From contig OX485804.1 in the NCBI GenBank assembly GCA_950295325.1, positions 61,408,533 to 61,472,532 on the forward strand: a DNA stretch of 64,000 nucleotides, given 5' to 3'. Shown here piece by piece: positions 13,801 to 24,226 of this stretch. The notes under the pieces are model-generated. The model saw nothing but the letters and a program-made list of their open reading frames with translations. It was not told the DNA's origin and did not search any database. Made by a program: the position numbers and the translations under genes. This DNA comes from Polytrichum commune (taxonomy: Eukaryota > Streptophyta > Polytrichopsida > Polytrichales > Polytrichaceae). How positions within the stretch are numbered: position 1 is the stretch's first letter; every line of letters starts with the position of its first letter.

Positions 13801-16800
13801 TTATGTTTTTCCGTTTATTCATTTGGTCCATTAAGACCAAATTCGAGTTGGTTCCTCCTACCATAGGAGTCCTTGTCAATTTGTAGTGCAATTCTTTGCC
13901 ATTAAGACATCACAAATGCACCGCAAGCTCACCGGCTTGCACCTCACATCTATCATGTGAGTTCCAAAGAAGGCAGCCTTCACAATGACATGCATTTCAT
14001 CTATTTCACATGGTGTGAAATTTTGACAAAAATCCAATGTCCCACATTGAAAAGTTACATGCATCGCGGCCTCCTTTGTTTCATGCGGTTCGCCCTTTCC
14101 AAACCGCACCTTGGTGGGCTTGCCCGCTCTATCAATCGGCAAGCCCCAACTCCCTTGCGAGTTTTGGGCTTAAGAAGGAATGGTAGCCTCTTTATCAACC
14201 CATGAGACATTTGTCCCATTCATTTGAGCCTCAAAGTACAAAAGACTTGGCCTCGGCTTGAGGCTACTAGCCTTGGCCACAATGCCATCGTCTTACATTC
14301 GGTCCGCGGCATAAGTATTATTTGGCGTGGTACCTATCTCCCCTCAACGTCCATTGTTGTAAGGCACCACCAAATTTCTTATTGGGGTCATCGGCCTTAA
14401 TGCTCGTTGCAATTTTGATGATCCCTGCCACAACCTCAATAAACTTTTGGAAATTTGAACTTGGTATTCACCACCCGCTTTTGAAACCCCACCTAAAACG
14501 ATGTACTTCTTAGAAAACTCGTTCATCTAAGATGCACAATTCATTTGGGTGTGAAATTCGCGCATATACGCCTTAAGAGGCCCGCACGCCTCATTTCCAC
14601 CAAATTCATTCCAACATCATCAATATCTTCCAAGCATTTCGAATTGGAATTTCAATCCAACATTAATGCCCTCCAAGGTTTTGGGTGCATTCGGTATTCT
14701 AGGCCCCAAATGCTTTTTTGAGGTGTGCGGGAGCCCTTTCAAAGGACTCCACCAATTTCCTTACCGAATCCACCATCATGCCCACCATTGTCATTAGAAC
14801 CAATGGTATGGTCAAATTCCCTTTACACATGATCTTTGTTCCAATTTGAGCCTCACAACCTTTTGGAAACCCCGGGCTAACCATAATAACCCTCACGTTT
14901 GATAGCCATGTCTCCCTCAAAGTGCTAGCTCAAATATTGGAACCCTGCTCTGATACCAAGTGTCGCAACCCTTGCTAACCCCCTTAGCAATCTTGCCAAT
15001 TTTCAATTCTAGCAAAGGTTACGAGCGCTAACCATTCGCATTCCGCCATGCTAATGGTTAGCTCCTCCTACCCCGGACCTTATAGTTCATAGGAGGGAAC
15101 CAACCCTCCTACTTTGCTTTAGGGACTCACCCCTTAATCGGTAACCCATTCCTAGATGTGGACTTCCATCCATGGAAGTCCAATCCCATGTTGATCATCG
15201 CGTTGCCGGAGCAACACTACAACAACCCGAACCATACTAGGCAACTATGGCCTCACATTGGGCCAATGCCCATGGAGGCCGTGCCGTTCGGCCTCGGGTG
15301 GGTGAGGCCACACCACCTCACCCATATAAGCCTCTAGGACTTCACGCGGGGCCCCTACCCCACCGTCAACCAACCTCTTGTCTCTCTACCAAGAGTTGGG
15401 GCCAAGTGGACATTTTCCTTTAGCTGCTGGGCCTAGAACCCCCCTAGCAGCTTCAGACCATCATAACTTCCTTGTATGATGTCTGATCAGAACAACCAAC
15501 CACTCTATCCTCATCTACGCTTCACGTAGATGCCGATGGACTCCTCACTTGCTCCATTTGAGCAAGTCTTGAGGAAGTTATGCCTGTTTGAACCTTGGCA
15601 GTCCCGGGAATTACTCCCAGGCACTGCTGTACCAGGGCGCTGTCCTGGGACAGCGCCCCACTCAAATGGCCATAACTCCTAGCTCACACCTCCGATTGAG
15701 GTGTTCTTGAGCTTTCTAGAATCACCACGCCATGAGCTACGCATAACTCATGGCCTTACCCTTGTGCCTCCTAATCTTCGTGGGTGGGAGGCGTTCCCAA
15801 CGCCCGGGGCCCTCACCCACACTAGGATCACTTGGGCCCTCTCACCAACGGCGCCACAAGTCCCGGGTGTCACTCCGGGGTCCCCCTTGTGCCCATGGTG
15901 TTTCGGGCACTCCTCATGGAGAGGTGCGCGACACTTCAGGAGGGTCTGGGTTGAGGCCCTTTGCGGGGTCATTTTTTTCGAGAAAGTTAAGTCCTTACAG
16001 GCATATTTAAGTTTTATTGCTTGCATCTGAATGCATTTATGGAGGGAGATACAAGCAGGGAGATACAACCAGGTATTTGTTGATTTGTTTTTGTGAATTC
16101 AGGCCTTAGAGGCGTGAATTCAGTTAGTTTGCTTGAATCTGATTTCATATATGGGTTTCCTAGCTGCGAGTCAGTAGGGTCTTATAAGAGGGTGCCGCTA
16201 ACGGCACTCTCTCTGGGGTCATTCTTATTTTCTAAGTTCAGAACTTACATGCTTATGACAGTAAGTTTGCTAGAATCTGAATGCATTTTTTGGTTTCCTG
16301 TCCATACTAGACTAGGTATTTTTTCATTTGTTCATGTGAATTCAGGCCTTAGAGGCATGAATTCAGTTAGTTTGCTTGAATCTGATTTCATATATGGGTT
16401 TCCTATCTGCGAGTCAGGAGGGTCTTATAAGAGGGTGCCGCTAACGGCACCCCTTCCTGGGGTCATTTTTATTTTCCAAGTTCAGAACTTACATGCTTGT
16501 GACACTTAGTTTGCTAGAATCTGAATGCATATTTGGGCTGCCTGTTCATACTAGACTAGGTGTTTTTTGATTTGTTTTTGTGAATTCAGGCCTTAAAGGC
16601 ATGAATTCAGTTAGTTTGCTTGAATCTGATTTCATATATGGATTTCCTAGCTGCGAGTCAGGAGGGTCTTTTAAGAGGGTGCCGCTAACGGCACCCCTTC
16701 TGGGGTTATTTTTATTTTCCAAGTTCAGAACTTACATGCTTATGACAGTTAGTTTGCTAGAATCTGAATGCATATTTGGGCTGCCTGTTCATACTAGACT

Positions 16801-19800
16801 AGGTATCTTCTCATTTATTTTTGTGAATTCAGGCCTTAAAGGCATGAATTCAGTTAGTTTGCTTGAATCTGATTTCATATATGGGTTTCCTAGCTGCGAG
16901 TCAGGAGGGACTTTTAAGAGGGTGCCGCTAACGGCACCCCTGTCGGGGGTCATTTTTATTTTCCAAGTTCAGAACTTACATGCTTATGACAGTTAGTTTG
17001 CTAGAATCTGCATGCATATTTGGGCTCCCTGTTCATACTAGACTAGTTATTTGTTGATTTGTTTTTGTGAATTCGTGCCTTACTGGAGGATATAGTTTTA
17101 GTTTGCTTGAATCTGGATGCAAGTATGGTGTATCCTAGTTGTATTTGAAAGAGTCTTGTATGAAGGTGCCGCTAACGGTACCCCTGTCGGGGGTCATTTT
17201 TATTTTCTAAGGTCGGTCCTTATAGGCATAGGACATTTGCATTTTTGGGCTGCCTGTTTTTTCTTTGGGAGATACTTGTTGTTTTTTTGAAGTAATACAG
17301 GCCTTGCTGGATGAGGTTATTTGAGTTTGCTTGAATTTGGATGCAAGTATGGGCTGCCACTCATGTGTGTATTAGGTTTGCTTGTATCTTGTGTCCTTTG
17401 TCAGGCAATGTCAAGATCTAATGTTCTCGTGTCCTTCAATTTTTTAATAAGGATTTCGTGAAACTCATTGAGTTTATTCTTGGAATTATAGCAAGAGATT
17501 GCAGAAGCAGCACATGCTGCAGAAGACAAATACAAGATGAAGAACCCGGATTGTAGCAATTGGACGGATCGTAATGCAGAGGAATGGGTTAGGAAGGCTG
17601 TGAAGAAGGTCGAGGATAAGCTTGTCTCTGAGCTCAGGAAGCATTTGCCTGTTGCGGATCCCAAACTAAGTTCTGCTTTTCTAGATGAAGTAAAGGCTCA
17701 CTACGAGAAGTTCGATGAACCTGAGATGCTCCAGGAGAAGTTGTATATGCTAGCCACTTCTGCTATGCCTCCAAGGATGATGGTTAAGTGGCTTCAGAGG
17801 TGGAACTCCTCTGCTGCAATTCGGGATGCGCATCGCTTCCCCAATGCTAGCTTCGCCGACTCCAAGTTCCCTGAATGGCTGAATCGAGCAACATGGTGGG
17901 CACAGGTTGGTGTCCTACCGTACATCGAGGCATAAAATGTTTTACTTAGGTTCATTCTTATTGAGCTTTCATGTATATAATATGGCTTTCAAATTGGCCA
18001 TTGGTGGGTCTAATTTCTTCAAATTGGTGGTTGTAAATGGCCTCAGATAGCCGTGGAGGTTGAGGAACTCTTCTCCGGTGTGCTTACCGACATTGGAGAA
18101 AGTATAAACTACAATCCTGATGGCCAGGATCCTGTGTTGACCATCTTTGATTACGTTGAGGCAATGCGGTGTCAGCTCTGGGAGAGCGCCTTTTTCACTG
18201 AGTTGGGTGGAGATAACGGCGCTCACAAGAACAACCCCCCTGAGAAGCAACCTTTCTTCGTTCAAGCCGTTCGGAGGGTTCTATACAAGTACTTTCGATA
18301 TGTCCTCTTGCCCAGGAAGGCCATCTCAAAGGTACCACCTTTTTTTCCCAACTATCTAGATACTGATAGTCCAGATTCCATGTTCACTCCTGCAATTATA
18401 AAAGCGTGGGATCCCAGTCATTATCAGCATTGCGGTTGGTATTTGGACTGTCCTTTGAAGAAGCCGCCTCCATTTGACATTGCCCTTAGGGACTCTATCC
18501 AACCTCTCTTACCTTCTTCCGCTGGCTCACTTCCAGTCTCACAATCTCCCACACCCCCGGGTGGCTCCTCCCGAAGCAAGACTGAAACTAAAGGGAGTAG
18601 GCCACGAGGATCCAAGCGCAAGGCTGCTGTTTTCGATGAGGATCCAATGGAGGAAGATATTCTTGCAACAGGTTGTGACATCGGTGATCCACCTGCTGTA
18701 CTTGCAGACCCTCCGCGGGCACCAGCTCTTAAGCGTCTTCACCTTGGAGTTGCTAGTCAGGCCAAGCCCATTCGTTTCATCCCACCTGCGGTGAAGGCAA
18801 TGTCCTCTTCTCAGGCATTCACCTCATCCCCTGCTTCGTCTCGAGTTCTCATATTGAATGACTCTTTCCACGGCATGTTGGATTTTAAGGCGAAGCACAA
18901 CAAATTCCCTTCAACTTACGACGAGATGGTTGGTTTTCTAAGTGAGGTACATTTCAAGCTTCATTCCTATTCAATTCAGCTAGCACGCCAATTCAAGGTT
19001 CATTCCTATTCACCAATTCATTCTCTACTGAAGCCTATGGTTTTTTTGTTTTTGCAGGTTGGAGCATCTAGGGAATTCTTCTTCTCAGGCAAGGTGGTGC
19101 AGAAGGCTGCTGTGGACCTCATTATTGCAGAGTATCCTGATGGTTTACCTGTTCCAGGAGTTTCTGAATTCCCAGGTCAAGTTCCACATTGGAACAAGCA
19201 AGTTCTGAACTTTGTCAAATTCACAATTGGCTTCTGTCAAGGCTATCTTCATGACGACGGCGCACTGCTCTTATTCTATCCTGATAGCGTGCAAATCAAG
19301 AAGGAGGTCTTGAGCTTTCTCTACAACAACAATCTGGAGGTCAAAGAAGAATGGACCATCGTGAATTCTCTCCACCTCACTCACCCTGTCCATAACTCTA
19401 AGCGGGTTAGTAATTTTGGCATTTAATCCTCTCTTTAAGTTCTTTATCCTTTATGACTTGAATCAGAGTTCTAACAATTCGGGGCCTACTGTTGATGTCC
19501 AGACTCTGAAATTCAAAGCGATCGTGCTGGTTCGTTCTTTTTCCACACCTTTGGTTAGGCAACCGAAGGAGCTTGTCATTTCTTCGAGTGATGAATTTGA
19601 AGATGTTGACCTTGCACGTGATGACGTCCTTTTCAACATTGTCACTGCTGATACTGCACTCAAACGCAACGACGGTGACAAGTTTTGGAGGGGCCCAAAA
19701 GAGAAGGCAGTATCCCTGCTTCAGCTTCTTATCAGTGGCCTTAGCCCTCCAGGGGGGATTATTTGTGACCTCAGTGCTGGAACTGGTATGAGTATTTTGT

Positions 19801-20379
19801 TCAATTCCAACATGTCTTAATGTTTAGCCATTTCAATCACGTGCGTCTAATTCATTTGTTTGGGTTTTCGTAGGTGCCTCGGTTCTTGCTGCACAATCTA
19901 GTAACAGAGCAATAGTGGCACTTGAAGGAGACAAGGAATTGTACGAAGAACTCCTTCAGCCACTTCAGGTCATTGCGTCACAGTGTCAGGGGGTTGATCC
20001 ATCCCAGTTTGTAGTCCTTGACGACGAAGATGATACCCTCCCTCAACAGGGTGCAGTTAATCTATGTGAGTAAGTTTTTTGTCTTCTTAAACTTGTTTTT
20101 TGAATATGTTGCATTTCATTTGAAGGTTTCTAACAATCGTATGTTGCCATTTGTTGGTGCAGTTTGATGGTTGAAGGCCGACGTTTCGTAGACTACTGCT
20201 CGTCTCCTAATTCTAGCATGCGTCTTCCTTGTTATGCAGAGGATATGGCAGTAGCTTATGCCAAATACTCCTCTCATAGTTCTAGTGCTTCTTCTAGTCC
20301 ACGTGAGGGATACGATCCTAGAGTACTCAGATTCATAGATCAGAGTGCTTCGGAGAGTGAGGATGAGTTTATTCCCTGA
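1816..20379 (+). CDS. ParB-like / amino-methyltransferase fusion protein, element 1 (spliced)
   Basis: Exons I can support from splice sites and from homology with the element 2 copy: 1816 to before 2181 (donor uncertain; basic start with KRRKKRGKLYF), 8315-8864, 8957-9155, 17492-17905, 18047-18946, 19058-19405, 19468-19785, 19874-20069 and 20163-20379 (TGA). The product is about 1,100-1,200 residues. Domain order: acidic/basic N-terminus, ParB-like domain, a long middle region with a CGWYLDCP motif, then methyltransferase motifs IV to I in beta-class order. The same order (ParB domain, then methylase) is known in bacterial and phage ParB-methylase fusions. All joins from 17,492 onward keep frame. 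The join 8864/8957 does not: the next exon reads well only with a 1-nt shift, so a small indel or another splice site is likely. Introns 1 and 3 are swollen by repeats and LTR elements. Its role in the transposon is inference. Confidence 0.72.
2280..2410 (+). repeat. 18-bp minisatellite (about 7 copies)
   Basis: The unit is close to GGAGGAGGTGCCAGCAAC, repeated head to tail with few changes. In one plus frame it reads as the hexapeptide ATEEVP repeated. It lies just after the first exon of the element 1 methyltransferase gene, so it may be part of an acidic, low-complexity coding segment or of intron 1. Several frames stay open through it only because the period is a multiple of three. Confidence 0.85.
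2500..8300. repeat. Intronic repeat array with perfect palindromes (core CGTTAACG), element 1 intron 1
   Basis: Apart from the LTR at 3924-6025, intron 1 is built of degenerate 200-350-bp units. Each carries 'TTCAGTCTTTACAGGCAT', 'TCTGAATGCAT', 'TGGGCTGCCTGTTTG', 'TTCAGGCCTTA' and, once per unit, the 20-bp perfect palindrome GGGTGCCGTTAACGGCACCC. Palindromes or close variants start near 3191, 3423, 3658, 3904, 6261, 6495, 6936, 7180, 7413, 7765 and 8152, with a weaker copy near 2819. The units are direct repeats; the palindrome is the best-conserved part. No coding signal is seen. Confidence 0.85.
3924..6025 (+). mobile_element. Solo LTR of the Ty3/gypsy family (TSD CACCC)
   Basis: It starts TGTGAGCCCAAAAGG and ends TTTGGCCTCACA, matching in reverse the LTRs of the intact element at 37,853-49,578. 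A perfect 5-bp target-site duplication CACCC lies at 3919-3923 and 6026-6030. No internal region is present, so it is a solo LTR left by LTR-LTR recombination. The insertion sits at the edge of one of the 20-bp palindromes of the intron 1 array. Inside the LTR is a short minisatellite around 5150-5330 (CTGGGTTTATGAAGGA-type units). Length is 2,102 bp. Confidence 0.93.
8315..8864 (+). other. Exon encoding the ParB-like domain (element 1)
   Basis: The exon follows a CAG acceptor and ends at TTG|GTACG. It encodes a proline/arginine stretch (CRMMPLPVVRP), a helix like the ParB 'ELAxSIxxxG' segment (DVSQLATHFMTDGYMEDN), a strand, and then MFMVWNENHRLQAW. The last block corresponds to the GxxR nucleotide-binding motif of ParB/sulfiredoxin-like domains. 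The element 2 copy has WDGNHRFLA at this point, which is closer to the canonical glycine form. No ParB helix-turn-helix is apparent. Family assignment is by motif only. Confidence 0.6.
9379..10351 (-). repeat. 3' LTR of the chromovirus
   Basis: On the minus strand it begins TGTCGCGCACC and ends GGGTTGCGACA. It matches 14961-15933 closely. The polypurine tract lies immediately inside it. Confidence 0.9.
11190..14930 (-). pseudogene. Broken gag-pol of the chromovirus
   Basis: Reading on the minus strand, recognisable pieces come in gypsy order: possible gag remnants (14,344-14,920), a protease-region piece (13,876-14,142), RNase H-side reverse-transcriptase sequence (13,020-13,570), and integrase zinc-binding and core pieces (12,365-12,679, 12,142-12,351, 11,779-12,123). 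After these come the integrase C-terminal block (VHPTFHVSL, about 11,455-11,525) and a chromodomain piece (about 11,190-11,318: KEYLVKW, then an in-frame stop). The reverse-transcriptase palm is missing. A poly(T) run lies at 13,620-13,646. The EWDEPCHQAF block occurs three times between 13,126 and 13,430, an internal duplication. It cannot encode a working protein. Confidence 0.85.
14961..15933 (-). repeat. 5' LTR of the chromovirus
   Basis: This is the direct-repeat partner of 9379-10351. The tRNA-Met primer-binding site starts two bases inside it, at 14947-14958 on the complement, which fixes the element's orientation. Confidence 0.9.
15939..17340. repeat. Second intronic repeat array, element 1 intron 3
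   Basis: About five units of roughly 240 bp share TTCAGAACTTACATGCTTATG, TTTGCTTGAATCTGATTTC and a near-palindrome GGTGCCGCTAACGGCACC (near 16,190, 16,433, 16,677, 16,921 and 17,165). They are relatives of the intron 1 units but have C instead of T in the core, which breaks perfect symmetry. Translation through the units gives repetitive open frames that are not genes. Confidence 0.8.
18947..20379 (+). other. Methyltransferase region: motif IV to motif I (element 1)
   Basis: After the acceptor at 19,057 the protein reads AAVDLIIAEYPDGLP at the position of catalytic motif IV, where amino-methyltransferases normally have [DN]PP[YFW]. A segment CQGYLHDDGALLLFYP follows, typical of the strand after motif IV. 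Exons 19468-19785 and 19874-20069 together encode FWRGPKEKAVSLLQLLISGL, then the AdoMet-binding strand ICDLSAGTGASVLAA and an acidic strand end VALEGDKE. This is the IV-then-I order of beta-class N4/N6 methyltransferases. The intron at 18,947-19,057 is 111 nt with no stop, so retention would add 37 residues in frame. Confidence 0.65.
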
Positions 20380-21584
20380 CCTCCATTTTGTATTGGATTT
20401 GTATTGGATTTGTATTGGATTTTATATTGGATTTGTATTCCTGGAATCCTTTGTATTTGAATCTTGTAGTGTATAGATGTTGACACATGATCATTAAGTA
20501 CAACCCAAAACAATTTCTACAAACACAACTTTGAATAGAATCATACTATACAACTCAAATTGTAGTTGAGAAGTCAGTAAAGTACACTGCCAGTGTTTGC
20601 TAATCCAGGTGGTACCTTAGATATCTGCACATTGGTCATAAGGCTGAATTTGTGTATGTTTAGTTAGGCTATGTGTATAATTTGTTTTCTGGGCTTATGA
20701 TTTAGTGGCCCTTAGGCAGGTTAGGGTGGCATGTTATACATGAAGGGCAACCTATAATTAAGGGGGTGCCGTTCCAGGTACTCCCCTGGAATGATTTTTT
20801 TGAATTCAGTTTATTGGTCATAAGGCTGTATTTGTGTTTGTGTGGGTAGGCTAGGTGTTTAGTTTGATTTGCAGAGTCGTCGGTAGGAGAATATGTGATA
20901 CATGTTCTCATTCGCGAATGGGATTTATCATCTGTCTGACCCCCTTGTGATAGAATACCATTCACAATATTGCAAACTCAATCACGGGCTAGAGAGAGAG
21001 GAATGTAATTGGATGTGTAGTTTTTATCATGCATATTGTGGTTGTTTTTCATTCGTTAACATTTATAGAGTCAAATTTACAAAGAAGGGAGTACCATTTT
21101 GTTATCAGTTAACACGTTTAACAGTTATACTGTGCAATATATGGGGTGTAGAAGACAGTTAACATTTAGAAAGGGTGAACACTTATAGTTGTAACACTTA
21201 TAGAGGGTGTACTGTATGTGGAGAAATTTTATTAAGAGACCTCATTCGTGTTTACTTCAAATAGTACATGTTTTTTATTTACAGTAATATGTACTATAGT
21301 ACACATGTTTGGATATTGACTTGGTGACGTCATACTGATGTAAGCCCTAATGTTGTATTTTATTGAAATATTTCTATGTTTCAAAAATGTATAAATGCTA
21401 TGAATGGGGAAATGTTGGCCTATTTCCACGGTAATAGACTACCTAACCCTTAAAATTTCCTAAAAATAGTTAGATGTTTTTCATTCATTCCCGCGGTTAT
21501 AGGTGCATTTTTCCTCTCAATTCATGTCTCAAATTGAGTTCTCCGCTCTCCGCTCGCATACTAACTTTCCCCAAACTCAAGGCC
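20380..21584. other. 3' flank of the element 1 methyltransferase gene
   Basis: The first 60 bases after the stop hold a short direct repeat, TTTGTATTGGAT, in about four copies. A degraded unit of the intronic repeat family (GGGGGTGCCGTTCC near 20,760; GAATTCAGTTTATTGGTCAT) follows. No gene is seen. The candidate right TIR of element 1 is at about 21,534-21,572. Confidence 0.6.
21534..21572 (-). repeat. Candidate right terminal inverted repeat of element 1
   Basis: The reverse complement starts GGGGAAAGTTAGTATGCGAG and continues with GCGGAGAGCGGAGA. Aligned with the right TIR of element 2 it shares GGGGA, TA, TATG and GAGCGG-GAGCG in order. The left partner is outside the window, so this rests on similarity to the other copy only. 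Confidence 0.45.
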
Positions 21585-21692
21585 CCCACTCTTTTTATGT
21601 TTTTGAATAACTGATGAAAAATCAAAGTCTAAGTTTTAATGGCCTTTTAGCCTAAGAACACATGTGGGCACAGAATTTGGGCTCACAAAGCC
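21585..21692 (-). repeat. LTR fragment (gypsy family relative)
   Basis: The segment ends ATGTGGGCACAGAATTTGGG then CTCACA, which resembles in reverse the start of the LTRs at 21,907 and 24,227-27,029 (TGTGAGC...GTGCCCAC). The matching other end is not visible nearby. From 21,693 to 21,906 I see no feature. Confidence 0.5.
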
Positions 21693-21906
21693 AAGTCCCC
21701 GCTTGTGGGGAATTGGGAGAACTAGGAAAGGATGTGGAAGGAAGGCAAGTAGTTAAGTGTTTATTGACATTGTATGTGATTAAGCATTTGTGAATGCTTA
21801 CATTCTCTAATGAAAAGGTGTTATACACACCACTTCTCCCACTTCAATTGGATTGAATTTGTACTTGCTTATGAGGATGTTAGGCTTAGGATGTGGCACA
21901 TGATTA

Positions 21907-23701
21907 TGTGAGCCCAAAAGGGTGCCCACATTTAGTCTTAGACCCTTGAAACGTTAGTTGATGCACTTTGAAGTAGCATGTTACTTCACAAAAATATAAA
22001 AAGAGTGAAATGTTAGTCTTAGAAGTACCATGTTGTAAGAGGCTAGGATGTGAGTTGTTATTGTGTTTTTACCTTCGGAAGGATTTGAGTGAATGAGGAT
22101 AGGTAAGGAGAACTTGGATTGAGTAGTTAGTGAGTAGGCTAGTACAAATGGATGGAGACAACCAAAGTGACTCAAGAGGCAAGTGCATTCGAATTGGGAT
22201 GAATGGAGGATCACATGGAGCGCACAAGTGGACCACCTCATCATGGCCACTTAATGGGGAAGGCCCAAGGAAGAATGCAAGGTGGAGGATAAGCAAATTC
22301 TCAAAGCACCAATCAAATCACGAGTTAAGCATCGTGGTTTGAATTAAGTGGTGAGCGACGATTTGGGAAAGTAAGGGGAGAAAGTTATGGCGGCGGAAAG
22401 CGAAGGAGGCTAAGTTTGGGTTGAAGCATCCCAAGTTTGGTAAAGTGTGGTAGGTAGAAAGCCAAGGCTAGTTAAATGTTCGAATTAGGATCCTTGTTGA
22501 TCATTTGAGGGAGGAAGGCTTAGAAGATAGGATTGGCGCCTACTAAGTAGGAGGAAATCTCAAGGGCTTATCGTGAGCCTTGAGGATGCTCACCCCCTCA
22601 AGCCTTGAGGATACTGGGTTTGTTTAGTTAGAAAGTAAAGAGCTGGGTTTATGAAGGACCTGGGTTTGTTTAGTTAGAAGCTAAGGAGCTGGGTTCATGA
22701 AGGAGCTGGGTTTATGAAGGAGCTGGGTTTGTTTAGTTAGAAAGTAAAGAGCTGGGTTTATGAAGGACCTGGGTTTATGAAGGACCTGGGTTTGTTTAGT
22801 TAGAAAGTAAAGAGCTGGGTTTATGAAGGACCTGGGTTTGTTTAGTTAGAAGCTAAGGAGCTGGGTTCATGAAGGAGCTGGGTTTATGAAGGAGCTGGGT
22901 TTGTTTAGTTAGAAGCTAAGAAGCTGGGTTTATGAAGGAGCTGGGTTTATGAAGGAGCTAGGTTTATGTAATTAGAAAGTAAAGAGATGGGTTCATGAAG
23001 GAGCTTAGTAGATAGCCTACCTAATTAGCTCATAGACAAGTAGTTAGTTACATTATGCTAGTTAGTGTTATGTGTGGCTTTCACAAGTAAATGTATTTGA
23101 GATTGACTATAGAGAATAGTGTTTTTTTTAACACTTGCATCCTCTCTTTAAAAATAAACCACGTGCACAACTTAAGGGAGAATGTGGAGCACTCTCGCGA
23201 TGGCAAGACAAAGGAAGCAAAGACCAAAGGTGCGAGGGAGAGATTGACATAAGTCACATAAGTATTTCTTAATACTTAAAGGCTTATGTACGGTATGGAG
23301 ACACCAAGTGAGACCTCTTATAGTAGCGATACGGAATACACAAGTGATAGTTCAAGTGGTAGTATAGAGTCAACGGCACGGACTCCATTTAGGAGAGGGA
23401 TATCCTTAAGGGCTTGTGTAGCTAAAGCAGCCGGATGGACGTTAGAAGCAAACAAAGACAAAATAGCACCCGAGCATAAGGAGGTTAAAATAACATAGTT
23501 AACTTGTGCATTCTCCACATACGTATTGAAATCGTACATTGAGTTGTTAAAAGTGAAATTCCAGTTAAATCCAAGACCACTTGAAGGGTGAACCTTGCAC
23601 TATGGACTCATCCAAGTCCAAATCCAATACCGCGGAGGAATGTGAGCCCAAACCCACTACTCGGACTACGGACGCTTAAGGGTGGGGGGTTTGGCCTCAC
23701 A
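21907..23701 (+). mobile_element. Second solo LTR of the same gypsy family
   Basis: It starts TGTGAGCCCAAAAGG and ends TTTGGCCTCACA, and is nearly identical in its first 700 bp and last 600 bp to the LTR at 3924-6025. It lacks a stretch of about 500 bp present there and has more copies of the CTGGGTTTATGAAGGA-type minisatellite (22,615-22,960). Flanks are GATTA (left) and GATCT (right), not a clean duplication, so the ends may come from recombination between two insertions. Confidence 0.88.
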
Positions 23702-24226
23702 GATCTCCCACCCGGACTAGGACGCAATTGAAGGGTGGGGGTGATTGTGGCTCACACCCTGTTTTGCTCTTAAATCACCATGATGCCCTTGGTTCCGCAA
23801 TCCTCACAGTTTACTGGTTCTCTAGGCCTTACAACTCGCTAGCCCCCAAGCCTTGCAGTCTCTGGGCACTTCGGTTACCTAGCTCCCCTCCCTGTCTTTG
23901 TAGCAGTTTCCCGTTGTCATGATTCTGGTCCTTCAGCCTGGTAGCAACTTCCTCATTGATGATGCCCTAGTTCTCCACTATGTTGCTCCTTTTAAGCTAT
24001 CTACTAATCTACTCAATTTTACCTGCTAACCTAATTAGCTTAGTCCTCGATGCTAACCTTGTTTTTGATGTTCTCGTCCTCAAACGGTTGCCACTTCTTC
24101 TCCTTCTCTAATCCTCCCTTGGTGTTGAATACATGATTCCTTATTGGTGTCAACAACTTGCTAAATAGGAAAAAAAATGCCAAATTCAAGGGTGCGGCAA
24201 GATTTTGCACGGCTGACCCAAAAGAC
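23702..24226. other. Intergenic stretch with an LTR-end relic
   Basis: The first 55 bases (GACGCAATTGAAGGGTGGGG, then TGGCTCACA) resemble the 3' end of the gypsy LTRs but belong to a diverged copy. The rest has no coding signal or repeat that I recognise. Confidence 0.45.

Larger units (their letters stand above)
9379..15933 (-). mobile_element. Degenerate Ty3/gypsy chromovirus in intron 3 (TSD CTTCA)
   Basis: Direct repeats of 973 bp at 9379-10351 and 14961-15933 begin TGTCGCAACCC and end GTGCGCGACA. They are flanked by the perfect 5-bp duplication CTTCA (9374-9378 and 15934-15938). The element reads on the minus strand. An initiator tRNA-Met primer-binding site (TGGTATCAGAGC, complement of 14947-14958) follows the 5' LTR. 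A G-rich polypurine tract (complement of about 10352-10368) precedes the 3' LTR. The LTRs look almost identical where compared, yet the coding region is broken, so it probably moved with help from another copy. It lies in intron 3 of the methyltransferase gene, inside a copy of the same intronic repeat. Confidence 0.92.
1..21572. mobile_element. Element 1: transposase + ParB-methyltransferase transposon, left end outside window
   Basis: The stretch holds the same divergent gene pair as element 2. A candidate right end lies at about 21,534-21,572, where the reverse complement reads GGGGAAAGTTAGTATGCGAG followed by GCGG/GAGCGG motifs. This resembles the element 2 terminus (GGGGAGTGCTATCTTATGAG, then GAGCGGT/GAGCGAT). 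The left TIR and target-site duplication cannot be checked because they are outside. Nested inside are a solo LTR (3924-6025) and a chromovirus (9379-15933). The native element would be about 13 kb plus whatever lies to the left. Confidence 0.6.

Noticed and set aside
16093-16996. Two 138-codon plus-strand frames with similar proteins
   Set aside because: They are read-through of the 240-bp intronic repeat units; the protein similarity comes from the DNA repeat and no domain is present.
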